A DNA stretch of 64,000 nucleotides, taken from positions 18,702,649 through 18,766,648 of the forward strand of contig OX457052.1 of NCBI GenBank assembly GCA_949752735.1. Reading direction: 5' to 3'. Source of the DNA: Lumbricus terrestris. Taxonomy: Eukaryota > Annelida > Clitellata > Crassiclitellata > Lumbricidae. This document shows, one piece after another, positions 31,501 to 38,840 of the stretch. The translations under genes and the position numbers were made by a program. The notes under the pieces were generated by a model. It was not told the DNA's origin and searched no databases. It saw only the letters and a list, made by a program, of their open reading frames with translations. Position 1 is the first letter of the stretch. Each line of letters begins with the position of its first letter.

Positions 31501-31980
31501 GTTCTGTTGTGTTATTTTGTCTCCATCTACTGCATGGGCTGTCGAGGTTGTTGTTGCGACTACCTTCCCATTGACTAATTTTTCCGTTGTAATTATTTCG
31601 ATTTCACTGTAACTACTTTCGCGGTCAGTAGTTTTTGTGACTTCGATGTGGCTGATTATCTCCTGTTTATTGTTGCTTGTCATTTCTGCATGCATCGGTG
31701 TCTTTTTGTTTTGAAAGATTTGCTCTAAACTATTTGTTATTTCACGCTTAGCCTTATCATGTTCTTTGTCAGCATCGGAATGGATAACCACATCTCTTGC
31801 GTGGACGGATTCGTTTTTGTGCACATTTGGTGAATTCTTGCGTGTCTGCGAGGAGTCTTGACCGATTGTGTGGCTTCCGTTTTGGGACGCGATGACGACT
31901 TTCCGAGTAATTGGACCGACATCTTTGGCTTTGGTGTGCGTTTTAGAATTGCTCACGCCAGAGGTTAGAGTGTGCGGCAC
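19531..31980 (-). CDS. Gene A exon 4 (12,450 nt, last exon)
   Basis: The acceptor catgttgacag lies exactly ahead of the open frame at 31980, where a stop lies just upstream. The exon runs without interruption to TAA at 19531. It has about 150 non-repeat residues at its start (HTLTSGVSNSKTHTKAKDVG...), then the array, then a unique 40-residue C-terminus (STVEVTSEETITYQSH...). An uninterrupted open frame across 66 repeats is strong evidence that the exon is translated. The opposite strand also stays open for long runs, but only because the repeat length is a multiple of three. Confidence 0.9.
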   Translation of the reverse strand: MPHTLTSGVSNSKTHTKAKDVGPITRKVVIASQNGSHTIGQDSSQTRKNSPNVHKNESVHARDVVIHSDADKEHDKAKREITNSLEQIFQNKKTPMHAEMTSNNKQEIISHIEVTKTTDRESSYSEIEIITTEKLVNGKVVATTTSTAHAVDGDKITQQNFHSMSNTQRINGQWQNNETEKRETIKRQTVVAEDQGRLSENDQIGLQRSDVDRALHAKTKAEVMDVGYTRKLLGQWQNKENEENKTIKRLIVVAEDQGRISENDPIQRSEVVKALDSNTKAEVIQIGYTRNLLGQWQNKENEEYKTTKKQIVVAEDQGRISENDPIQRSDVVRAHDSNTNAEVIQIGYTRNLLGQWQNKENEEYTTIKRQIVVAEDQGRISENDPIQRSDVVRALDANTKAEVIDLGYTRKLLGQWQNKENEEYKTTKKQIVVAEDQGRISENDPIQRSDVVRAHDSNTKAEVIQIGYTRNLLGQWQNKENEEYTTIKRQIVVAEDQGRISENDPIQRSDVVRALDANTKAEVIDLGYTRKLLGQWQNKENEEYQVVKRHIILAEDEGKISENDPIQRSDVVRALDANTKAEVIDLGYTRKLLGQWQNKENEEYQVVKRHIILAEDEGKISENDPIQRSDVVRALDANTKAEVIDLGYTRKLLGQWQNKENEEYQVVKRQIVLAEDEGKISENDPIQRSDVVRAHDSNTKAEVIDLGYTRKLLGQWQNKENEEYQVVKRHIILAEDEGKISENDPIQRSDVVRALDANTKAEVIDLGYTRKLLGQWQNKENEEYQVVKRHIILAEDEGKISENDPIQRSDVVRALDANTKAEVIDLGYTRKLLGQWQNKENEEYQVVKRHIVLAEDEGKISENDPIQRSDVVRAHDSNTKAEVIDLGYTRKLLGQWQNKENEEYTTIKRQIVVAEDQGRISENDPIQRSDVVRALDANTKAEVIDLGYTRKLLGQWQNKENEEYQVVKRHIILAEDEGKISENDPIQRSDVVRALDANTKAEVIDLGYTRKLLGQWQNKENEEYQVVKRHIILAEDEGKISENDPIQRSDVVRALDANTKAEVIDLGYTRKLLGQWQNKENEEYQVVKRNIILAEDEGKISENDPIQRSDVVRALDANTKAEVIDLGYTRKLLGQWQNKENEEYQVVKRHIVLAEDEGKISENDPIQRSDVVRAHDSNTKAEVIDLGYTRKLLGQWQNKENEEYQVVKRHIILAEDEGKISENDPIQRSDVVRALDANTKAEVIDLGYTRKLLGQWQNKENEEYQVVKRHIILAEDEGKISENDPIQRSDVVRALDANTKAEVIDLGYTRKLLGQWQNKENEEYQVVKRHIILAEDEGKISENDPIQRSDVVRALDANTKAEVIDLGYTRKLLGQWQDKENEEYQVVKRHIVLAEDEGKISENDPIQRSDVVRAHDSNTKAEVIDLGYTRKLLGQWQNKENEDYQVVKRHIILAEDEGKISENDPIQRSDVVRALDANTKAEVIDLGYTRKLLGQWQNKENEEYQVVKRHIILAEDEGKISENDPIQRSDVVRALDANTKAEVIDLGYTRKLLGQWQDKENEEYQVVKRHIILAEDEGKISENDPIQRSDVVRALDANTKAEVIDLGYTRKLLGQWQNKENEEYQVVKRHIILAEDEGKISENDPIQRSDVVRALDANTKAEVIDLGYTRKLLGQWQNKENEEYQVVKRHIILAEDEGKISENDPIQRSDVVRALDANTKAEVIDLGYTRKLLGQWQNKENEEYQVVKRHIILAEDEGKISENDPIQRSDVVRALDANTKAEVIDLGYTRKLLGQWQDKENEEYQVVKRHIVLAEDEGKISENDPIQRSDVVRAHDSNTKAEVIDLGYTRKLLGQWQNKENEEYQVVKRHIILAEDEGKISENDPIQRSDVVRALDANTKAEVIDLGYTRKLLGQWQNKENEEYQVVKRHIILAEDEGKISENDPIQRSDVVRAHDSNTKAEVIDLGYTRKLLGQWQNKENEEYQVVKRHIILAEDEGKISENDPIQRSDVVRALDANTKAEVIDLGYTRKLLGQWQNKENEEYQVVKRHIILAEDEGKISENDPIQRSDVVRALDANTKAEVIDLGYTRKLLGQWQNKENEEYQVVKRHIILAEDEGKISENDPIQRSDVVRALDANTKAEVIDLGYTRKLLGQWQNKENEEYQVVKRHIILAEDEGKISENDPIQRSDVVRAHDSNTKAEVIDLGYTRKLLGQWQNKENEEYQVVKRHIILAEDEGKISENDPIQRSDVVRAHDSNTKAEVIDLGYTRKLLGQWQNKENEEYQVVKRHIILAEDEGKISENDPIQRSDVVRALDANTKAEVIDLGYTRKLLGQWQNKENEEYQVVKRHIILAEDEGKISENDPIQRSDVVRAHDSNTKAEVIDLGYTRKLLGQWQNKENEEYQVVKRHIILAEDEGKISENDPIQRSDVVRALDANTKAEVIDLGYTRKLLGQWQNKENEEYQVVKRHIILAEDEGKISENDPIQRSDVVRALDANTKAEVIDLGYTRKLLGQWQNKENEEYQVVKRHIILAEDEGKISENDPIQRSDVVRALDANTKAEVIDLGYTRKLLGQWQNKENEEYQVVKRHIILAEDEGKISENDPIQRSDVVRALDANTKAEVIDLGYTRKLLGQWQDKENEEYQVVKRHIVLAEDEGKISENDPIQRSDVVRAHDSNTNAEVIDLGYTRKLLGQWQNKENEEYQVVKRHIILAEDEGKISENDPIQRSDVVRALDANTKAEVIDLGYTRKLLGQWQNKENEEYQVVKRHIILAEDEGKISENDPIQRSDVVRALDANTKAEVIDLGYTRKLLGQWQDKENEEYQVVKRHIVLAEDEGKISENDPIQRSDVVRALDANTKAEVIDLGYTRKLLGQWQNKENEEYQVVKRHIILAEDEGKISENDPIQRSDVVRALDANTKAEVIDLGYTRKLLGQWQDKENEEYQVVKRHIVLAEDEGKISENDPIQRSDVVRAHDSNTKAEVIDLGYTRKLLGQWQNKENEEYQVVKRHIVLAEDEGKISENDPIQRSDVVRAHDSNTKAEVIDLGYTRKLLGQWQNKENEEYQVVKRHIILAEDEGKISENDPIQRSDVVRALDANTKAEVIDLGYTRKLLGQWQNKENEEYQVVKRHIILAEDEGKISENDPIQRSDVVRALDANTKAEVIDLGYTRKLLGQWQNKENEEYQVVKRHIILAEDEGKISENDPIQRSDVVRALDANTKAEVIDLGYTRKLLGQWQNKENEEYQVVKRHIILAEDEGKISENDPIQRSDVVRALDANTKAEVIDLGYTRKLLGQWQNKENEEYQVVKRHIILAEDEGKISENDPIQRSDVVRALDANTKTEVVQLGYTRNLLGQWQNKENEEYQVVKRHIILAEDEGKISENDPIQRSDVVRALDANTKAEVVQLGYTRNLLGQWQNKENEEYKATKREIVLAEDEGKISENDPIQRSDVVRALDANTKVDVIQLGYTRNLRGQWQNKENEEYQAVKRKIVLAEDEGKISENDPIQRSDVVRALDANTKAEVVQLGYTRNLLGQWQNKENEEYKATKREIVLAEDEGKISENNPIQRSDVVRALDANTKVDVIQLGYTRNLRGQWQNKENEEFQAVKRHIVLAEDEGKISENNPIQRSDVVRALDANTKVDVIQLGYTRNLRGQWQNKENEEYQVVKRHIVLAEDEGKISENDPIQRSDVVRALDANTKPEVVQLGYTRNLLGKWQNKENEEYKTIKREIVLAEDEGKISENNPIQRSDVVRALDANTKVDVIQLGYTRNLRGQWQNKENEEYQVVKRHIVLAEDEGKISENDPIQRSDVVRALDANTKPEVVQLGYTRNLLGKWQNKENEEYKTIKREIVLAEDEGKISENNPIQRSDVVRALDANTKVDVIQLGYTRNLRGQWQNKESEEYQVVKRHIVLAEDEGKISENDPIQRSDVVRALDANTKPEVVQLGYTRNLLGKWQNKENEEYKRAKREIVLAEDEGKISENNPIQRSDVVRALDANTKPEVVQLGYTRNLLGKWQNKENEEYKRAKREIVLTEDEGKISKNDSIQRNNVIRALDANTKPEVVQLGHTRNLHGQWQNRPTDVGQFKESKREIAIPDVDGNVSSYHTVQIHGGAHEYSRTSTVEVTSEETITYQSHRQEESVHVRVVSP

Positions 31981-34900
31981 CTGTCAACATGACGTCAGAA
32001 TCTATATAAAATTAATTTATATGAATTTGCAAATTAAAGCTCTAAAGCGATGGCTAATAGGTAAGCAAGGGCTCTCATGTTTTAAGAGCGCTGCTTCTTG
32101 TCCAATGTAGAGACTGGAACGAGAACCTGATAGTGTACGCATGAAGTGATAGCTTGGCTAGCGAGTGGAAGACTTCAAGCATATCTGCCGTGTAGACATT
32201 TTGTCTAATCGAGATTTACATATTCTATTAAAGAGTCCTATAGGTGTTATATGTAACTGGTAAGTATTTTGGGGCGCGTATTAGGCCTAGTCTAACGTTT
32301 AGGTATTTGGAGTGTTTACCCAGAACATGTAATTTCTTCTCTTGCACTGTTACGAACTCGACCACGACGTGAATGCACTGATCGTATGTACATGGTTCGG
32401 TAGGCGAAACGGAGTTTTGGTATAGACGGATGAGTAGCCTACTGAGTTACAGTAGTCAATGCGGGAACAGATGAAGGCATTAACCATAGAAGAGAAGTCG
32501 ACAAGGGGACAGATCGTCGAGTGGCACGTAGGCCAAACGTTGAAGATGATAGAGTATAGACGCTGGACCGAGAACTTGACGAGAAGGATTAGAGATATTG
32601 TGTGCAGGGAAGTCAATTGTATGTGTCTGGGTTTTCGCAGAAATTAAATTAGGGTTTAAGATGTTGGGCTTTCCTTACCATCTCTTGTTTCTTGATCACT
32701 GTAACATTCGTATTGATTCCATTCAGATTCCCACCAACGAATCTAAACAAAACATTGATTAGTAATTAGGTTTATTAACCAGTCTGTTCTAGTAGACGAG
32801 TTTTATCACGTCGTCATATTCAGTTGCTTCGTAGACAGGACATCAAATAATTTAGGCCAAAAATGTAGGTTATATAATTTAACACAGACCTGTAAATACA
32901 TGGCAACGACTCTAATAAATGGCAGCAATAACGAGTTCAAGTGAGTGTTTAACTCGGCGGCGTTGCATGGTTTCCGTTCTTAGAGGTGCAAAACATTTTG
33001 GGGGCAGAGACTCGGTCCGGAAAACGAGAACATTTTTCCCGGGTTGACGACCTTTTTTGTCCTCGGGCTCAAATCTCGGCGAAATAGAATCTAAAAATTT
33101 TCGTGGCCAAAAAGTTTATGATTTTTTTAGTCATTTGTATCTTTCGCGGGGGGGTCTAGTCCCGAGAAAAGATACCATTTACAAAATAAAAAATGAACAC
33201 TGAGTCTTTTGGGGGGGGGCTTCGTCCATGGTGTTAGGCTAGTAACATGCGACAACACGGTTTAGGAAAAAGGTTGTCGATCTCAAGGTTTGGTTCGCAT
33301 AATGTAGTAGGAGATAATGAAGATACTGTTACTTGAAGACGATGATGACACGACTACGATTAGGCTGATGATTAGGCTATTGGCATGATCCTAATCTTTT
33401 GAAATTCTCGTTATGTTAAGTAGGCCTACTTCGTCTTGGAAAAACAATGTGTGTAGGCCTAACTTCAAATAAATCGTTAGTCTTGTCGATCTGCAGATGT
33501 AGGCTATGTACGTCAGTAAGTGAATTGATTTATCGTAGGCAAACATCGCCTAGCATGTTGCTGAGCTTCAAGAGTCACTCAGATGCAAGGCTACAACTAT
33601 TAGACATTTTTATGATCCCATTACAATTATACATACATGTAGCCAGGGCTTTTTTAACATGCAGTTGTAAACAAAATGTGCAGTTCTAAATGGATTTGTG
33701 CAGTTGTAGAAGCACTGCTGTGTGGTTAAAACCAGTAAAAAGATAATTGCCATCCAATTGGGAGTTATTTACAATGGAGAATGGGATAGAAAAGAAGGGG
33801 CTGTGCAGTTCTATAAATTCCTTGAAAAGAGCCCTGCATGTAACTAAGTAAAAAAAAACATAATCAGAATTAAACATATTCACACAAAGAAGAGTAGACA
33901 GAATAACTACGTGGGAGCAATAGGCACACCATAGGGGACAAGTCCGGCTGAGTAGGGGCCTAAATACCAGTGAGAAGTGCAATAAGACCATGAACAGTGA
34001 GTAGGCCTAGTAGACCCGTAGGGAACATTAGAATGCATCAAATTCACTTAACTATGAAACACAGAAACAAAATGACAATTTTAAGGTAGCCAACAGAAAC
34101 AAACACAACAGGACAAACCAGAAAAGATCACAAAAAAATAAACTCATCAAACAGAAAGAGAAAAATAATAAACTATCAAAAGCATGGGTAGCCTAACCCC
34201 TCAAACTATAGAACTATAGAAGAGATGTTAGGCTACACGATTGTGGCATGTTGCTGACCATTAGCCTATATATAAGAAGAAAGATTAGGCTACGAAGCCT
34301 GAAGCGTATCTAAACAATGTTCTGTCCGTCACTGTGAACTTAGAATTTCCTAAACACTACAGTTGAACGTTGGGCACCAGCTTATTCACAAGTGATTCGT
34401 CGTATCGGAGGAGCTGACCAGAGAGTGATGACCAGTGGAGACCAGTCCGAATTAGGTTGGCATCATTGAGAGGAAACAGAGCAGCTGCAAAGGCAGTTTT
34501 CGTTGAGGACATAGGACTTAATTTTAAGGCCGGATATAGGACTCATGAGGATGGGAAACTGGAAATTCTTGAAGAGATGAGATTTCAGTTTGGAGTGGAA
34601 GGCTGCGTTCCTATTTTTACGGATGAAACGCTGGTTAATTAGAACACGGATTCGGAGAAAGTCTCGCAGGCTGGGTCCATATTGCATGATCAGTACATAA
34701 GCTCTGAAATTTGCCCGGTAGGGCCTATTAGGCCTATATGTATACCTAGCTATAAAGTGACCTCGTGTTCTCATCTAGGCTTTTGCTGTAGACCTCCAAT
34801 TGAGAGACTCTTGAAAACTCGATATTGACTGCTAATCTGTTCTATGGTGGCCTATAGGATACGAAGACTTCTTACGCAAGATCAACATAACAATGACCGT

Positions 34901-37900
34901 GTATTAATGTGGGTCTCTTCAAAATTATTGAGCAGTTAGGTGTGTCTGTCAAAACTTTCTGGCAATCAGATCAATTGCAAGACGACTGTCATATCAGATT
35001 TAGCCGATAATGAGTTTTCGCATTTTTAAAGTAACTCAAAACACAACGATCGACTTTGTCAGACTCTTATCTTGCACTACATACAAGAGATTCAAACTAT
35101 AGGCCTTCGATCATAATTCTTTTTCGAGCTGCTTATCCTTTTATGCCATGCCCTCAGTTTTCACTATCTGAGCATAGTCCACGTCTAACAATGCGTAGGG
35201 AGCGTATACCTATTCATATCACGCGATTCTATGACAGCTGAGTTAGGCGTATACACCCAAGTCTTGCGTATGAGCCATGCAGTGAACGGCTGACCAGCCT
35301 GCACTCGAAACTGGCCTTTAAACTACTTGGTCTGATCGAATACACTCGACCCACGAATCGTTGAACCTAATATGCACAGTTTGCTGTATAGACGTTGTAA
35401 AACAGGAGACGTTTAATGAAAACATTACATATTTGAAAGACGAAGCCGAGATTGCGTCATATTCTTGTCTTTCAATCCCGTTAAATTACCCTCCAAGTTT
35501 CCACTTAGTCTATAGGCCTAAGCAGCCTACTCTTTCATTACATTTTCACTGGGTTCTTTCTGATACAGACCTTGGCGGCGCTACCCCAGGACAAGCCAGG
35601 AAAAATGCCCTCGTAACAATTTTTTGCCTTGGTCGTTGCCCTGCCCAGAATTTGTCTGGGCATAAATATTCCTCTGCCCTGGTTACTTGGATGACTGTCC
35701 TGGCAGTGGCAATGCCCTGGCTACAAAACTAGGCTACATGGCACCGCCACTGCATACAGACAAACAGATGGCGAGAAAAATTGAACCTTCCTTTTATAAT
35801 TATAAGGACCAAGTGTTTTACATTGCATAGGCCTATAACTGCAGGTCGAGGTTTTTTTACAGATTTGTGTGTAATTTTCTGCTTAATTTTACTGGGAAGA
35901 TGAATTTACAGGAATATTTTAGTTTTACTCACGTTTTCTGTTTTATATCCCGCTGACCATCTTCTCGGACGACCTTCTTCTGGACAACGACTGTTTGTTG
36001 TCGGACTCCTTGTCCACCGTTACTGCCATTCGCGTGGTCAAAAGCGAAATGTCGTTCTGAATAAATTGTAAGCGTTTTAGAAGTCGTTAGAAACCATTCA
36101 TTACAGGCTTCTATCCATGGCTTTTTAACGTGCAATTTTGCACAAAATGTGCAGTTGTAGGCTAAATGAATTTGTGCAGTAGCCTACTGTTGTAATGGAA
36201 TCTTGTGCAGTGATAATCATTGGAATAGAAAAAGGCAACTGCAGCCGGTTTACCGTGGAAGAGCGAAATGCAAGGAAGGGCTTGTGCAGTGAAAAATAGA
36301 TACGAGGGCCAAATTTCCAAATTAAAAAGGTGTTATCGGATTTTATAAGCGGTGACTAGCGGACATTTCTGGGAAAATATGGGCTATTTCTGGGGGAAAT
36401 CTTTCTGACAAACGACTAAAAAAGGTCATTTTAGCATAGGCCTATATATGTATACGCGATGACTTGCGACATTTTAAAGGAAAAAATTCTCGCAAGCGAC
36501 TAAAAAAAGGAGGAATTTTTGCCAACAAATCGACACTATAGATTGCTGATTGTGCAGTAATAATTTTTTTTACAAAAAACCCTGCTTCTATTTGGGCTCT
36601 CTCCGCTCTTTATGCACGGCAAATAGGCTAGCTTACAATGGGTTATTGATCAACACCCGTCGAGGTTTTGAGAGGCGCCATATCAGTTTTTAAATCTGTG
36701 TCGTAGTGGATAGAATTTTTTATAGACTTTGAAAGACGAAACAAAATCTTCGTATGCATTATAGATGCATCTAAGCATTAAGTGGTTTGAACATACACTC
36801 TTGCATACATGCATGCATGCATGCATGCATACATACATAAATACCTACATACATACAAAATACACACATACATACATACATACATACATACATACATACA
36901 TACATACATACATACATACATACATACATAAATGCATACATATATGCATACATGCATACATACATTCATACATACATACATACATACATATAGTCTATAC
37001 ATACATAGGCCTACATACCATTCATAGCCTGCATGCGTACATGAATAGGCCTATAAGCCTATATAGGCCTACAAATTTGCATACAAACATTGTGCACACT
37101 GCACAGCCTATGTTATGCACATACTGGTTGTGTCGAGGCTTCCTGTTTTGTTTTTAATTTACATTTGAGGCTCTTTAAAATGCAAAACACTCAGTTGATA
37201 AAATTAATAGGCTTAGGCCTACATTGTCATTCGTACCACCATCCGTTGGGTTTGCTGCATCCTTTTTTGCCATCTCACAATTGCTATGTTTGCGGGACTT
37301 AGCCTACGCACTGGGAGCGCATCTTATTTGTGCTCGCTGTTAAACACCCGCAACTATTCTATAGCCTAGGATACATTGTACATTGTACAATGTACATATT
37401 CGACGATGAGAACAGTGTTGAGGTGTATTGCCTACATACCTACGTCTGCAGATGACTGCGAATCTGAACTCTAAAACAGAAAGACCATTGTACACTGCCG
37501 AGGTTTAAACAGACTCTTATTGCAGCAACAGTTTCTTTTGAAATAAATTATGTATAGTCCTACATACCAAAAACTATAGGTATCACCTTATAGATTACAT
37601 GGTTTCAAAGACTAAGAACGAAAAGCACTGTTTTGGGACATCATAGTTGTTTAGATGGCAAGCCTACGTCTCTCGTCGTCTATATTTGTATCGTCTCTAT
37701 CAGAACGGATATGTTACTAAGTAAGTAAGTTAGAACGTAGCTTAATTTTTCACGTGTGAATCGTTTGGTGGGACTATAGAGCGATTAAGCCTACAAAATC
37801 GGTTATCTGCAGTGAGAGAATTGATGGTGATGTGCAATGAGGACGATTATGGCGCCCTAAGAAAGACGGGGATTGAACCCCACAACGTCCGACTCTGCAA

Positions 37901-38718
37901 TGGGATTTCGATTGGACTATCAGGGTAACGACGCAGTGGCCATCACAGGGCTATTTATACGACAATAGACTAGGGGGACAATAGGATGGGGGGGACTTAG
38001 CCTAGTTGAAATGGACATAATACTAGCACATTGAGGACAAATAAAAGGAGAGGTTAGCTAAATAGGAGAACTTGATATATGCCACTAATTTATTTTGTCG
38101 ATGGTCTTTGGAAATAATTTTGTTTAAATAATTACAAAACTGCATCTAATTTGTAGTCTAAAGCTCGAACTATGCACTGGCTTAAATAACGCAATTAGAG
38201 CAGGATGGATATTCATGATCCTGAATTCGGTAGTACGGTTAGCAACCGGAATCGTTACTGGCCGGAACCGTTACTGACTGGAACCGTTGCTGACCGGAAC
38301 CGTTTCTGACCGGAGCCGTTACTGACCAAAACCGTTACTGACCGGAACCGTTAGTGACACTAACCGCTACTGACAGGAACTGTTACTGATGGGAACCATT
38401 ACTGACCGGAACCGTTTCTGACCGGAACCGTTAATAACCGGAACCGTTTCTGACCGGAACCGTTACTGACCAGAACCGTTACTGACCAGAACCGTTACTG
38501 ACCGTTACGGATGAACAGCTGGGTGATGATGGCGCAGTGTTCCCGGTAGACGTGGCTGCTGAAGTGACCTTCACAGCCTTTCCACCAGACGACGTCACTG
38601 TGATGGTGACGTCTTTCCTGGTACCACCGTTTTGCACCAGGTGGCTTCTGCCGGATGTTGTCGTGGTAATCGTCGAAGCATGGGTGGTCATCCCGAAAGC
38701 GTTCTTAGCGGAAGTCAT
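19531..38718 (-). CDS. Gene A: giant 60-residue-repeat protein (4 exons, about 4,289 aa)
   Basis: The exons, in transcript order, are 38718-38487, 36056-35933, 32742-32679 and 31980-19531. Summed length is 12,870 nt, a multiple of three. Junction phases agree (1, 0 and 0 leftover nucleotides checked by translation across each join), and exons 2 to 4 have good AG acceptors. The ATG at 38718 is the first after an in-frame TGA 57 nt upstream. The N-terminus is Ser/Thr-rich without a signal peptide. A short conserved block (RHFAFDH..., VVVQKKVVRE) matches gene B. A low-complexity charged region then leads into about 66 repeats of 60 residues, with cores LGQWQNKENEE, ILAEDEGKISENDPIQR and SDVVRA. 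Repeats lack Cys, and the Trp is near-invariant. Function is unknown; an intracellular structural role is inferred. Confidence 0.8.
19651..31481 (-). repeat. 180-bp coding tandem array, about 66 units
   Basis: The GQW/GKW core recurs at a strict 180-bp step from about 19754 to 31274 (65 copies), with one more 186 bp further on. Units in the middle are almost or fully identical; for example the four starting at 22201, 22381, 22561 and 22741 share the same first line of sequence. Units at both ends are diverged. A variant unit (AHDSNTKAEV instead of ALDANTKAEV) recurs 14 times between 22.87 and 30.98 kb. Confidence 0.95.
32679..32742 (-). CDS. Gene A exon 3 (64 nt)
   Basis: It is flanked by acceptor tttgtttag and donor GTAAGG. 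It encodes FVGGNLNGINTNVTVIKKQEM in the only frame that joins exon 2 to exon 4 without a stop. Gene B has an exon of the same size and phase at 57748-57811. Confidence 0.85.
33644..33836 (+). mobile_element. hAT-like MITE, CAGGGCTTTT family, short copy
   Basis: The termini are CAGGGCTTTTTT and AAAAGAGCCCTG. The flanks CATGTAGC and CATGTAAC match at 7 of 8 positions, a target duplication. Internal 'gtgcagttgta' repeats match the 36116-36584 copy, of which this is an internally deleted version. Confidence 0.8.
35571..35753. mobile_element. hAT-like MITE with perfect target duplication
   Basis: The 8-bp flank ATACAGAC is repeated exactly at 35563-35570 and 35754-35761. The termini CTTGGCGGCGCTACC and GGCACCGCCACTGC form an imperfect inverted repeat. 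The interior contains GCCCTG/CAGGGC-like words and no coding sequence. Confidence 0.65.
35933..36056 (-). CDS. Gene A exon 2 (124 nt)
   Basis: It is flanked by acceptor aatttattcag and donor GTGAGT. Only one of three frames is open; it encodes RHFAFDHANGSNGGQG... then QTVVVQKKVVREDGQRD. The corresponding exon of gene B (60220-60346) starts RNIAVDYMKTRYQGGE and contains VVPKVIREP, the same pattern and phase. Confidence 0.85.
36116..36584 (+). mobile_element. hAT-like MITE, CAGGGCTTTT family, longest copy (469 bp)
   Basis: The left end CATGGCTTTTTAACG (one change from CAGGG) and right end AAAAAACCCTG are inverted. The flanks CTTCTATC and CTTCTATT match at 7 of 8. It contains the 'gtgcagttgt' repeats and two poly-A/GAC hairpin motifs (CGACTAAAAAAAGG type). 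It begins 60 bp upstream of the gene A exon 2 acceptor. Confidence 0.8.
36800..36990. repeat. (CATA)n tetranucleotide microsatellite
   Basis: Long runs of ACATAC with GCATGCATGC at the left end. It creates artificial Tyr/Ile/His-rich and Cys/Met/Tyr/Val-rich frames. Confidence 0.95.
37851..37935 (-). repeat. tRNA-derived sequence (SINE head or pseudogene)
   Basis: On the minus strand GTTGTGGGGTTCAATCCCCG has a T-arm/B-box form, with ACCCTGATAGTCCAATCG about 40 bp ahead as an A-box candidate. The ends do not pair as an acceptor stem. Confidence 0.35.
38237..38510 (-). repeat. 16-bp minisatellite abutting the gene A exon 1 donor
   Basis: About 17 tandem copies of GGTCAGTAACGGTTCC (minus-strand sense) begin at the exon 1/intron 1 border. 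Every intact unit contains GTCAGT and GTAACG, both possible splice donors. Confidence 0.9.
38487..38718 (-). CDS. Gene A exon 1 (start codon exon)
   Basis: It starts MTSAKNAFGMTTHAST and is rich in Ser, Thr and Val. The downstream exon needs one leftover base. Two donors satisfy this: TTCTG|GTCAGT (exon end 38487, preferred) and GTCA|GTAACG (exon end 38499). The uncertainty is four residues. No transcription start signal was recognised upstream. Confidence 0.6.
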
Positions 38719-38840
38719 GTTTCTTCCAAATCGAAAATGCTTCGAAATTCCCTCTACTGCTCGAGGCGAGCGTCAGTCTCTGCTGGAATGCCAAGAATGG
38801 AAATTGCGGGTGCAGAGACATAGACCCACGTTGATCATTA

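Larger units (their letters stand above)
32743..35932 (-). other. Gene A intron 2
   Basis: It contains two MITEs (33644-33836 and 35571-35753) and, at 33000-33170, a degraded repeat with the poly-T hairpin motif. No additional splice-flanked coding block was found. Short frames around 34460-34770 on both strands look random. Confidence 0.55.
36585..38236 (-). other. Gene A intron 1, main part
   Basis: It holds the (CATA)n microsatellite at 36800-36990, a cluster of TAGGCCTA palindromes at 37000-37070 and a tRNA-like segment at 37851-37935. No coding exon was found. Confidence 0.5.

Noticed and set aside
34457..34774. Overlapping frames on both strands in gene A intron 2
   Set aside because: No splice sites in phase with exons 2 and 3, and no recognisable domain.
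36765..37157. Tyr/Ile/His and Cys/Met/Tyr/Val repeat frames
   Set aside because: Translation of the (CATA)n microsatellite.
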